From: Candidatus Mediterraneibacter avicola
GTDB taxonomy: Bacteria; Bacillota; Clostridia; Lachnospirales; Lachnospiraceae
Reading direction: 5' to 3'
Length of the DNA: 33,414 nt
Assembly (NCBI GenBank): GCA_019115385.1
Contig: DXDR01000054.1
Coordinates: 1-33,414, forward strand
The position numbers were made by a program, and so were the translations under genes. The notes under the pieces are model-generated. The model was not told the DNA's origin. It saw only the letters and a list, made by a program, of their open reading frames with translations, and made no database searches. Position 1 is the first letter of the stretch. Each line of letters starts with the position of its first letter. Shown piece by piece: positions 8,705-16,700 of the stretch.

Positions 8705-9523
8705 ATGGAAAATTTCTTTTCGATTGGCGAGGTGTCAAAATATCAGAAAATCTCAAAACAAACATTGATTTTTTACGATAAGATCGGTCTGTTTCGCCCT
8801 GCCTATGTCGATCCGGACAATGGATACCGCTACTATAGTGTCAATCAGATTGATCATTTAGACACAATTTTAATAATGAAAAAGATAGGATTTTCATTAA
8901 ATGAAATCAAAGCACTTATGCAGGATTATAATGCTGACAGCAGTTTAATTGCTTTAAAGAAACAGGTTGCCGTTATTGACCGGCAGATTGAAGAACTGCG
9001 CCTGATCCGCAGCAGAGTGCTGCACCGGTGTGAGCAAATGGAAGCTTCCAAAGTGTATCACAGAGATGAAAGCGCAGTTATTGTGGAAGATGTGGAAACG
9101 CAATATATTCTGTTCAGAGAGGTAGAAAAGCCATATACATTAAAAGAGATCAGCATTGCAACAAAAAAGTGTTTTGCTGATTCTTTTCAAGAACAGTTGC
9201 CGATTTTTTTTCAGTCCGGCGTTATCGTCCCCTTTCAGCACATTCAAGAAGGGCGGTTTACAGAAGCGGTAATGGCTTTTTTGCCTATTGAAAAAAATAA
9301 CAGCGCTCCAAACATAAAGCGTCTCCCGCCTGGAAAATGCGTCAGCATTTACCATGTCGGTGATTATCTTTCGATTGGCCGCTCCTATCAAAAACTGCTG
9401 AATTTTTGTGAGACAAATTCTTTGAAAATTTTATCAGATGCATATGAGTTCTGCATAAATGATTACATCACTTCACATGATGAAAATGAGTACATTACTA
9501 AAATTATGCTCTATGTCAAATAA
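8705..9523 (+). CDS. MerR-family transcriptional regulator with GyrI-like effector domain
   Basis: DNA-binding activator of 272 residues. The N-terminal winged helix is clear: FFSIGEVSKYQKISKQTLIFYDKIGLFRP, then NGYRYYS and the helical arm MKKIGFSLNEIKALMQ (quoted in part). A coiled-coil dimerisation helix (about residues 78-110) follows, then a C-terminal region from about 120 that resembles the BmrR/GyrI ligand-binding fold (ETQYILFREVEKPYT, IYHVGDY). Such proteins usually sense cationic or hydrophobic small molecules. AGAGGTG stands a few bases before ATG. The divergent partner is the yitT-like gene, and the 81-base gap contains the 19-bp-spacer promoter, so regulation of yitT (and itself) is likely. 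Confidence 0.88.
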   Translation: MENFFSIGEVSKYQKISKQTLIFYDKIGLFRPAYVDPDNGYRYYSVNQIDHLDTILIMKKIGFSLNEIKALMQDYNADSSLIALKKQVAVIDRQIEELRLIRSRVLHRCEQMEASKVYHRDESAVIVEDVETQYILFREVEKPYTLKEISIATKKCFADSFQEQLPIFFQSGVIVPFQHIQEGRFTEAVMAFLPIEKNNSAPNIKRLPPGKCVSIYHVGDYLSIGRSYQKLLNFCETNSLKILSDAYEFCINDYITSHDENEYITKIMLYVK

Positions 9524-9539
9524 AATAAAACATAAAAAA

Positions 9540-9612
9540 TGGAGTATACGGGATTCGAACCCGTGGCCTCCACAATGCGAATGTGGCGCGCTCCCAACTG
9601 CGCTAATACCCC
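9540..9612 (-). tRNA. tRNA-Ala (anticodon CGC)
   Basis: 73-nt cloverleaf read on the minus strand: acceptor GGGGTAT/ATACTCC with the alanine identity pair G3-U70, D-stem GCGC/GCGC, anticodon stem CCACA/TGTGG with loop TTCGCAT, T-arm ACGGG-TTCGAAT-CCCGT, discriminator A. The CCA end is not encoded. A run of T follows directly, which may terminate the ssrA-tRNA transcript. Confidence 0.93.
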
Positions 9613-9625
9613 ATTTTTAACTTTT

Positions 9626-9648
9626 GGAAACCATCATGTGCGGTTTCC
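9626..9648. other. Hairpin between tRNA-Ala and tRNA-Val
   Basis: Perfect 7-bp inverted repeat GGAAACC/GGTTTCC with a 9-base loop fills most of the 39-base spacer between the two tRNAs. It has no U-tract on the transcribed strand, so a processing signal is more likely than a terminator. Confidence 0.5.
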
Positions 9649-9651
9649 CCA

Positions 9652-9724
9652 TGGAAACAACGGGGCTCGAACCCATGACCTCCCGCTAGTCAGGCGAGCG
9701 CTCTCCCAGCTGAGCTATGTTTCC
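9652..9724 (-). tRNA. tRNA-Val (anticodon GAC)
   Basis: 73-nt cloverleaf on the minus strand: acceptor GGAAACA/TGTTTCC, D-stem GCTC/GAGC, anticodon stem CTCGC/GCGGG, loop CTGACTA giving anticodon GAC, T-arm ATGGG-TTCGAGC-CCCGT, discriminator A, CCA not encoded. Position 37 is T, whereas almost all tRNAs have a purine there. The variable loop is short, which excludes serine. Confidence 0.88.
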
Positions 9725-9766
9725 AAGTTCTTAATGAAAAACGGCACCCCATCAGTGCGCCGCGAA

Positions 9767-10108
9767 TGGAGCTGGCGGGAATCGAACCCGCGTCCAAAAA
9801 CCCATCCCATGTACTTCTACTATCATAGTCCGTTCTTTTTCATTCCCTCTGCCGCACGGAAACGAACATCCTTGCGGGTTCAGTAGCTTCATATTACGCC
9901 TGACGGTTCAAAGCTTTGCCGTCATCGTTTCTCACATCTTTGATACCGGATTCCCGATGTGTGAGTGCGCCGGGAGCGGCATGCAGCATTTAGGCTGCAG
10001 CTAATTCGTAATTATCGTTAGCGTTTAATTTTAATTTTGCGATTTGACGCATCTGCCTGCGGATAGCTTCTCCATCTTCAGGATCCCTGTCGAAACCAGT
10101 ACAACCCC
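9767..10108 (-). ncRNA. ssrA: Transfer-messenger RNA (tmRNA)
   Basis: Rescues stalled ribosomes with SmpB. It is alanylated, enters the empty A site, and its reading frame adds a degradation tag. 342 nt on the minus strand. The 5' end GGGGTTGTACTGGTTTCGACAG pairs with the 3' end CAGCTCC through a 7-bp acceptor stem that includes a G-U third pair for alanine charging. The T-arm is GCGGG-TTCGATT-CCCGC. The discriminator is A and CCA is not encoded. The tag frame lies in the middle. It leads a minus-strand cluster ssrA, tRNA-Val, tRNA-Ala and has its own promoter. In many Firmicutes it lies directly after smpB; here 4.1 kb of accessory genes separate them. Confidence 0.96.
9990..10040 (-). other. 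tmRNA tag reading frame
   Basis: The resume codon GCA at 10040-10038 opens a 16-codon frame ending in TAA (9992-9990) that encodes AKLKLNANDNYELAAA. An alanine from the charged tmRNA precedes it. The terminal hydrophobic ELAAA is the kind of C-terminus recognised by ClpXP. The tag is longer than the 10-residue E. coli tag. Confidence 0.9.
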
Positions 10109-10117
10109 CTGGCTCTG

Positions 10118-10203
10118 CGTACAGGCTGATCAAGCTGTACGGATAAAACGTGCCCTGATAACTGCACAATATATAATATAGGTCTGAAAAAGGGAAAAGT
10201 CAA
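10118..10203 (-). promoter_or_regulatory. ssrA promoter and leader hairpin
   Basis: On the minus strand, TTGACT (10203-10198), a 17-base spacer and TATATT (10180-10175) form a strong sigma-A promoter. The predicted transcript has a leader of about 60 nt before mature tmRNA. The leader contains the hairpin CGTACAG/CTGTACG (10118-10141), a likely substrate for 5' processing. Confidence 0.75.
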
Positions 10204-10225
10204 GATTTCCTTCAGAAAAATATGG

Positions 10226-10385
10226 AACAGTTCAGCCCGCGCCATTCGGAAAACCGCACTGCGTGCTTACTGCGGCTGGCGCCGCCGTTTTCCTCATAGG
10301 CTGGCGTTCAGCACATCTGCACATCAGGAGACGGATTCTTATGCAAGCATAAATCTGTCTCCTGATGACAGATGGCTGAACTGTT
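10226..10385 (+). repeat. 160-bp structured repeat, copy 1
   Basis: A 160-bp element bounded by a perfect 12-bp terminal inverted repeat, AACAGTTCAGCC and GGCTGAACTGTT. Inside are two further palindromes. The first pairs GGAAAAC with GTTTTCC. The second pairs CATCAGGAGACGGATT with its near-complement and continues through TTATG/CATAA around a CAAG tetraloop. It differs from copy 2 at 5 of 160 positions by direct comparison. No coding capacity or transposase is present. It lies upstream of the phospholipase gene, in the gap after ssrA. No clear target-site duplication is seen. The rest of the 412-base gap holds the ssrA promoter and an AT-rich leader. Confidence 0.9.
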
Positions 10386-10520
10386 ACTTAACATAAATTT
10401 TAATATTCAAAAGCGCCGCAGAACTGGATTTTTTGCTGCATATGTGTGATAATATGTAACGGCGGGCTGGCTGCAAACGGCCGGGGCGCCATGACAAACC
10501 GACAGAAAAGAGGAGTTTAT

Positions 10521-11342
10521 ATGCCTACAACATACGCACATTATAAATTTGGAAAAGAAGTGATCAGCGCTCTGCCCAGACCTCTCCAGAATTCGGTTGA
10601 GAAAAACAGAGAGCTTTTTGACATGGGACTGCATGGCCCGGATCTGCTGTTTTACTACCGGCCGGCGACAAAAAATGCGGTAAATATGCAGGGGTATGAC
10701 CTGCACGATAAGATGGCGGATCTGTTTTTTGAAAATGCTGTGCATATTATTGAAAGCGCGGAGAATCCCGGGGCGGCCAGAGCATATATATACGGAGTTA
10801 TCTGCCATTTTGCGCTGGACAGTGAATGCCATCCGTATATTGAGAAAATGATACAGGAGAGCGGCATCAGCCATTCAGAGATCGAGATGGAGTTTGACAG
10901 GCTGCTGATGAAACAGGATTACATCAATCCTCTGCGGCATCTGTCCACCGGGCATATCCATCCCGGGAAAGAAAATGCAGAAGTTATCGCACCGTTTTAC
11001 GAGGAACTGACTCCGCAAATTGTAGAGAAATGTATGAAATCTATGATTTTTTACCATAAATTGCTTCTGGCGCCGGGAAGGGCGAAGAGGAGGCTGCTTT
11101 TTGGCGGCATGAAACTGATCGGAGCCTATGACGGAATGCATGGGATGGTGATGAGCCTTGAACCGAATCCGGCATGTAAAGAGTACTGCCAGTTCCTGAA
11201 ACGTTTGTTTGCAGGAGCGGTGCCGCTGGCTGCGGGACTGATCATACAGTATCAGAAAAAACTGTTTCAGGGCGGTGAACTCCCCTCACGGTTCCACCGT
11301 ACATTCGGTGCGGGAGAAGACTGGGAGCAGCTGCGGCTGTAG
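10521..11342 (+). CDS. Zinc-dependent phospholipase C-like protein
   Basis: 273 residues resembling the zinc-dependent phospholipase C/S1-P1 nuclease-like family. It has the usual short N-terminus MPTTYAHYKFG, with a histidine next to the start, the GLHGPDLLFYY motif and HFALDSECHPYI, giving several His/Asp candidates for metal binding. No signal peptide is visible, so a secreted toxin role is not supported; the protein is probably cytoplasmic or membrane-associated. The ATG at 10521 follows GAGGAG at an ideal distance. Longer in-frame starts at 10491 and 10446 lack such a site. It is followed by the MFS gene after 129 bases, and both are bracketed by the 160-bp repeats. The lipid or other substrate is unknown. 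Confidence 0.8.
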   Translation: MPTTYAHYKFGKEVISALPRPLQNSVEKNRELFDMGLHGPDLLFYYRPATKNAVNMQGYDLHDKMADLFFENAVHIIESAENPGAARAYIYGVICHFALDSECHPYIEKMIQESGISHSEIEMEFDRLLMKQDYINPLRHLSTGHIHPGKENAEVIAPFYEELTPQIVEKCMKSMIFYHKLLLAPGRAKRRLLFGGMKLIGAYDGMHGMVMSLEPNPACKEYCQFLKRLFAGAVPLAAGLIIQYQKKLFQGGELPSRFHRTFGAGEDWEQLRL

Positions 11343-11405
11343 GCCGGAAAGTTCAGAACGGCAGCGTGGACGCTGTGTATTTGACCCTTGCGGCAGTCGC
11401 CAAAT

Positions 11406-11423
11406 GGACATGCGAGCATGTCC
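11406..11423 (+). other. Small hairpin upstream of the MFS gene
   Basis: GGACATGC and GCATGTCC around GA form a perfect 8-bp hairpin 48 bases before the transporter start. A smaller hairpin CAGCGT/ACGCTG lies about 45 bases earlier. No U-tract follows either, so they would sit in the mRNA between the two genes. Confidence 0.45.
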
Positions 11424-11471
11424 GCCTGGCTCGCTGCTCACGGGAATAAAAAGGAAAGAGAGAGCAATGAT

Positions 11472-12725
11472 ATGAAATTCAAACTGACTTCACTGGAAAA
11501 GAAATGGGTGCTCTATGACGTGGGAAATTCCGCATTTACCATGATGGTATCTACGATATTTCCGATCTATTTTAACTCTCTTGCAGAGAGTGCGGGAATA
11601 TCTGATGTGAATTACCTGGCGTATTGGGGATATGCCACGTCGATCTGTACGCTGATCGTGGCAATTCTGGGACCGACTCTGGGAGCCGTCGCAGACACAA
11701 AGAATTTTAAAAAGATCATATTTTCCATTTCTATGGGAGTGGGCGTTTTCGGCTGTATTTTGCTGGGCTTCCTGTCCTCCTGGCTCTGGTTCCTGGGTGT
11801 TTTTGTACTTGCAAAGACCGGTTACTCAGCCAGCCTGATCTTCTATGATGCAATGCTGACTGATGTGACGGAGCCGGAGAGAATGGATTCCGTTTCCTCT
11901 CACGGATACGCGTGGGGCTATATCGGGAGCTGCATTCCATTTGTTGCCTGCCTGGGGGTCGTGCTGGGAGCAGACACTCTGGGGATCGGCACACAGGCTG
12001 CTATGATTCTGGCATTTATTATTACAGCGTTATGGTGGCTGTGTTCTTCCGTGCCTCTTCTGCGCTCCTACCGTCAGAAATATTTTTCTGAGTCGGACGG
12101 ACATGTGGTGCGCAACAGCTTTAAACGTTTGGGCAGAACATTTATGGAACTGGCAAAACAGAAGCATATTCTTGTTTTTCTGGTTGCATTCTTTTTCTAT
12201 ATTGACGGCGTTTATACAGTGATCGATATGGCTACGGCTTACGGAGAGGCGCTGGGTCTGGACAGCACGGGACTGCTTCTGGCTCTTCTGGTGACCCAGA
12301 TCGTCGCGTTTCCGTGTGTCCTTATTTTTGGCAGGATCATAAAGAAAGTAAGACCCGAGACAATTATTACGGTATGTATCGCCGCTTATTTCTGCATTGC
12401 GGTTTATGCATACTGGCTGGACACACAATTTGACTTCTGGCTTCTGGCTGTGCTTGTGGGAATGTTCCAGGGCACGATCCAGGCTCTTTCCCGATCCTAT
12501 TTTGCAAAGATCATACCGGCGGAGAAGTCGGGAGAGTTTTTCGGGATCTATGATATATGCGGCAAAGGCGCATCGGTGCTTGGAACGGCTCTCGTGTCAT
12601 TTTTAGCTCAGGTGACAGGAAGCATCAATATCGGTGTCAGCGCCCTGTCGGTGATGTTCCTGATCGGACTGGTGCTGTTCCGGTACTCGGCTAAACTCAA
12701 CGCGGAACAAAACCAACAGTATTGA
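11472..12725 (+). CDS. MFS transporter, UMF1/Atg22-like family
   Basis: 417-residue integral membrane transporter with about 12 hydrophobic helices. The N-terminal signature KKWVLYDVGNSAFTMMVSTIFPIYF (quoted in part), the VLGPTLGAVADTKNFKKI-type loop and the later GMFQGTIQALSRSYFAKIIP segment match the UMF1/vacuole-effluxer Atg22-like branch of the major facilitator superfamily. The substrate is not known for bacterial members. The start at 11472 follows GGAAAGAGAG. An upstream in-frame ATG at 11388 would add a hydrophilic, unconserved-looking leader and is not preferred. It probably shares a transcript with the phospholipase-like gene. Confidence 0.85.
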   Translation: MKFKLTSLEKKWVLYDVGNSAFTMMVSTIFPIYFNSLAESAGISDVNYLAYWGYATSICTLIVAILGPTLGAVADTKNFKKIIFSISMGVGVFGCILLGFLSSWLWFLGVFVLAKTGYSASLIFYDAMLTDVTEPERMDSVSSHGYAWGYIGSCIPFVACLGVVLGADTLGIGTQAAMILAFIITALWWLCSSVPLLRSYRQKYFSESDGHVVRNSFKRLGRTFMELAKQKHILVFLVAFFFYIDGVYTVIDMATAYGEALGLDSTGLLLALLVTQIVAFPCVLIFGRIIKKVRPETIITVCIAAYFCIAVYAYWLDTQFDFWLLAVLVGMFQGTIQALSRSYFAKIIPAEKSGEFFGIYDICGKGASVLGTALVSFLAQVTGSINIGVSALSVMFLIGLVLFRYSAKLNAEQNQQY

Positions 12726-12768
12726 TGAGAGTCGTTTCCTTCTGCCACATTTTATGTAAAAGGAAAGT

Positions 12769-12928
12769 AACAGTTCAGCCCGCGCCATTCGGAAAACCGC
12801 ACTGCGTGCTTACTGCGGCTGGCGCCGCTGTTTTCCTCATAGAATGGCGCTCAGCACATCTGCACATCAGGAGACGGATTCTTATGCAAGCATAAATCCG
12901 TCTCCTGATGACAGATGGCTGAACTGTT
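12769..12928 (+). repeat. 160-bp structured repeat, copy 2
   Basis: Same length, orientation and terminal inverted repeat as copy 1 (13 bp here if the flanking T/A is counted), with 5 differences. Here the first internal hairpin is better paired: GCGCCATTC matches GAATGGCGC exactly, next to GGAAAAC/GTTTTCC. It lies 43 bases after the MFS stop and may also act as its transcription terminator. The 337-base gap that contains it also holds the ABC operon promoter and a leader hairpin. Confidence 0.9.
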
Positions 12929-12978
12929 ATACTAAAATATGAAATAAATCTGAAATCAGACATATTGATGGAAATTCA

Positions 12979-13028
12979 TGTTATAATTAAACAGGAAACC
13001 AACAAAGCGGGTACATGGTATCCGCTTT
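12979..13028 (+). promoter_or_regulatory. Extended -10 promoter and leader hairpin of the ABC transporter operon
   Basis: A consensus TATAAT (12982-12987) preceded by TGT forms an extended -10 element; the -35 region is poor. Just downstream, AAAGCGGGTA and TATCCGCTTT (13004-13028) form a hairpin in the predicted leader, 34 bases before the ATP-binding gene. There is no U-tract, so its role is open. Confidence 0.5.
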
Positions 13029-13062
13029 CGCTGTATCAGACTATTTTTCAGGAGAAAAGCAA

Positions 13063-13767
13063 ATGGACGAATTTGTAAAGCTGCAGGACATTACAAAAAT
13101 ATATAAGATGGGCGAGGTGGAGATACGCGCGGCAGACGGGATCAGCTTTTTTGTGAAAAAAGGAGAATTTGTCGTCATTGTCGGGCCCAGCGGTGCGGGA
13201 AAGACAACCGTGCTCAATATCCTGGGCGGCATGGACACCGCGACAGAGGGGACGCTCCTCGTGGACGGAGAGAATGTGACACAGTACAGCTCCAGGCAGC
13301 TTACAGAATACCGCCGGGAGGATATCGGCTTTGTATTTCAGTTCTACAACCTGGTTCCAAACCTGACAGCTCTGGAAAATGTGGAACTGGCGCTCCAGAT
13401 CTGCCGGGATCCGCTGGATGCCCGCCAGGTTTTGGAGGAAGTGGGGCTGGGAGACCGGCTGAATAATTTCCCGGCTCAGCTCTCCGGGGGAGAGCAGCAG
13501 AGAGTATCTATAGCCAGGGCGCTTGCGAAGAATCCAAAGCTGCTGCTCTGTGACGAGCCGACGGGAGCTCTTGATTACAATACCGGAAAGTCGATTTTAA
13601 AGCTCCTCCAGAACATGTGCAGGGAGCGGGGAATGACCGTGATCGTAATTACGCACAACCAGGCACTCGCCCCCATGGCGGACCGGCTGATACATATTAA
13701 AAACGGACAGGTTTCACGGATGGAGACAAACGAGCATCCGATGTCGATCGACGAGATAGAATGGTAG
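13063..13767 (+). CDS. ABC transporter ATP-binding protein (MacB/LolD-like)
   Basis: Cytoplasmic ATPase of a type VII (MacB/LolCDE/FtsX-like) transporter; it powers the permease encoded next. 234 residues. Walker A is GPSGAGKTT (41-49), the Q-loop lies in FVFQFYNLVPNLT, the signature is LSGGEQQRVSIARAL, Walker B is LLLCDEPTGALD, and the H-loop is VITHN. The DEPTGALD sequence is typical of this exporter class. GGAG upstream of the ATG at 13063 supports this start over an upstream in-frame GTG or ATG without a binding site. It is separated from the permease gene by 9 bases, so the two are co-translated. Confidence 0.93.
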   Translation: MDEFVKLQDITKIYKMGEVEIRAADGISFFVKKGEFVVIVGPSGAGKTTVLNILGGMDTATEGTLLVDGENVTQYSSRQLTEYRREDIGFVFQFYNLVPNLTALENVELALQICRDPLDARQVLEEVGLGDRLNNFPAQLSGGEQQRVSIARALAKNPKLLLCDEPTGALDYNTGKSILKLLQNMCRERGMTVIVITHNQALAPMADRLIHIKNGQVSRMETNEHPMSIDEIEW

Positions 13768-13776
13768 GGAAAACAT

Positions 13777-16700
13777 ATGAAGAAGAAAGCGTTGAGAAAA
13801 GACTTTTATATGGAAATCCGGCGCAGTATGGGGCGCTTTCTGTCCATTTTTTTTATCGTGGCGATAGGATGCGCTTTCTTTTCCGGCATCCGTTCTTCCG
13901 AGCCGGATATGCGGTATTCCGGGGATGCTTACTTTGATAAAAAGAACCTGATGGATATCCAGGTCATAAGTACGATGGGGCTTACAGATGACGACCTGAA
14001 AGCTGTTGAAAACGTAGACGGGATCGCAAATGCAGAGGGTGGCTACTCTGTAGATGTACTGTGCACGGAAGGGGAAAATAAGATAGGGGTGCATGTTATG
14101 TCTATGCTCCCCTCCATGAATGAAGTGCAGCTGGAAAAAGGACGTCTCCCTGAAAAGGAAAATGAATGTGCGGTAGACGTGGATTATCTGGATGAGGGGA
14201 AACTGAAGATCGGAGATACCATTACTTTTTCAAGCGGCAGCGACGATGCGGTCACAGATACGCTCAGGACGGATACATTTACTATTGTGGGAGCAGTGAG
14301 CAGTCCCTGCTATATATCTTTCCAGAGAGGGAGCACGACGATCGGAAACGGCAGTATTGCGGCATTTATTGTCGTGCCGGAGGAAAGCTTTTCTCTGGAT
14401 GTTTATACGGAAGTCTACGCACAGGTGGACGGCGCGAAGGAACTGACTGCGTTTACAGACGCCTATGACGACCGGGTGGCGGAAGTGCTGGAACAGGTGG
14501 AGAAGACCAAAGAAGAGCGTCAGAAAGCCCGCTACGATGAGATCATGGGTGAAGCGGAGAGTGAGATCACGGATGCGGAACAGGAATTAGCGGACGCCCG
14601 TCAGGAACTGGAAGACGGGAAAGCCGAGGCTGAGGCTGAACTGGCGGATGCCCGTCAGCAGCTTGAGGATGCCCAGGACGAAGTGGACAGAGGATGGGAG
14701 CAGGTCCGGTCATCCAGAGAACAGATAGAGACTTCCAGACAACAGCTCACAGACGGTCAGGAAGAACTGGAACAGGGCGAGCAGGACCTGAACGCTAATA
14801 TTGATACGCTGAACGCTCAGATCGATGCTCTTAATGCGGCGAAGGAGCAGTACAATGCTCTGGCAGCCAGTGGAAAGACCGATGATGTGACACAGGCCGC
14901 TATGAGAACTCTGTATGAAGAAATACAGAAAGGGGAGGAAGCTGTCGTCCAGGCTCAGGCTCAGATTGAGGCAGCAAAAGCACAGCTGGCGTCCTCCCAG
15001 GCGGAGATTGACAGCGGATGGGAGCAGATCGCATCCGGCGAGCAGGAACTGGAAGACGCAGAAGCGGAGCTGGCGGATGCGGAAGCCGGGATCGCGGACG
15101 GCTGGGAAGAGTATTATAAGGGAGAAGCAGATGCGGAAGCCGAGATCGCTGACGGAGAACAGCAGATTGCAGAAGCAGAGGAGGAACTGGAAAATGCCAG
15201 ACAGGAACTCCAGGATCTTGAGGAGCCGGAGTGGTATGTGTATGACCGTTCCAATTTGCCGGAATACAGCGGATACGGAGAAAATGCAGACCGGATGCGG
15301 GCGATCGGCGAGGTGTTCCCGGCAATCTTTTTCCTGGTGGCTGCGCTGATCAGCCTGACGACCATGACGAGAATGGTGGAGGAGGAGAGAACGCAGATCG
15401 GAACTCTTAAGGCATTGGGATATGAACGGCATTCTATTGCGGCAAAATATCTGGGGTACGCGCTGCTGGCGACGGTGACAGGCAGCCTGCTGGGCGTTTT
15501 GTTTGGCGAAAAGGTTTTCCCCTATATTATCATCAATGCCTATGGGATTATGTACCAGCATATGAATGAGATCCGGCTGCCCTACAATCTGCTGTACGGC
15601 GCGGGCGCCGCGGCCGCAGCCCTGGCCAGCACCCTTCTTGCAACGGTGCTGTCATGTTACAGGGAACTGCGGGAGCAGGCGGCGGAACTGATGCGCCCGC
15701 CGGCGCCGAAACAGGGGCAGAGAGTGCTGCTGGAGAGAGTAACATTTATCTGGAAGCGGCTGAATTTTTCCTGGAAAGCCAGCGTGAGAAATCTTGTGAG
15801 ATATAAAAAACGGCTGTTTATGACGATCTTTGGGATCGGCGGATGCATGGCGCTGATGCTGGTAGGATTCGGGCTGAAGGATTCAATATTTGCTATTGTG
15901 GATATCCAGTACGGCGAGATTCAGCTGTACGATGGGAATATTATTTTGGAGGAGGATGTTACAGAAGAGGAACGGACTGGAATTAAGGAAGAACTGGAAA
16001 AAGACAGAGGTATGGCCGGGCTGACTGAGGGACGTCTGACACAGATTTCGGTGGGAACGGATAAAGAGTGGTATGATGTCTATCTTGATGTTCCGTCGGA
16101 TGTGGAAACGTTTTCCGATTTTGTTGTACTGAAGGACCGGAGAACAGACGAAATATATGACCTGGATGATACCGGCGCTGTCCTGACGGAAAAAATGGCG
16201 TCTGAACTGAATGTAAAAGCGGGAGATACGATCATGATCCGTGATGAGGATAAAGGCGATCTGGAAGTAAAGATCAGCGCCGTCTGCGAAAACTATCTGG
16301 GACATTATCTCTATATGACACCGGAACTTTATGAAAAAGTTTTTGGCGAGACAGCGGAGTATAACTCTTTCTTTTATAAGACCGCAGACCGGACCACTGA
16401 GGAAGCAGAGCGCATCGGCGAGGAAGCGCTTACATTGCCGGGAGCTTTGAGCATCAGCTATACAACGGATATGAGGGAACAGGTGGACAATATGCTGGGA
16501 GCGCTGGATCTGGTCATCGCAGTGCTGATCATTTCGGCGGGGATGCTGGCGTTCGTGGTGCTCTACAATCTCAACAATATTAATATTACGGAACGACAGA
16601 GAGAACTGGCCACCTTGAAAGTGCTTGGATTTTATAATAATGAAATTTCAATGTACGTATACCGTGAAAATATTCTCCTGACATTCTTTGGAGCAGTGTT

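Noticed and set aside
9539-9886. Plus-strand 115-codon open frame with GFEPVAS-like and SWRESNPRP-like stretches
   Set aside because: It is the antisense translation of tRNA-Ala, tRNA-Val and the tmRNA 3' end, a known false protein type.
10521-11342. Secreted toxin reading of the phospholipase C-like protein
   Set aside because: No signal peptide is visible and the family includes many non-secreted bacterial members of unknown role.
12603-12788. Minus-strand open frame starting MARAELLLSF
   Set aside because: It starts in the terminal arm of the 160-bp repeat and runs antisense to the MFS gene; the same MARAEL start appears at the repeat fragment near ppiB.
14710-15561. 283-codon minus-strand open frame inside the FtsX-like permease
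   Set aside because: The low-complexity coiled-coil region lacks stop codons on the opposite strand; coding evidence favours the plus strand.
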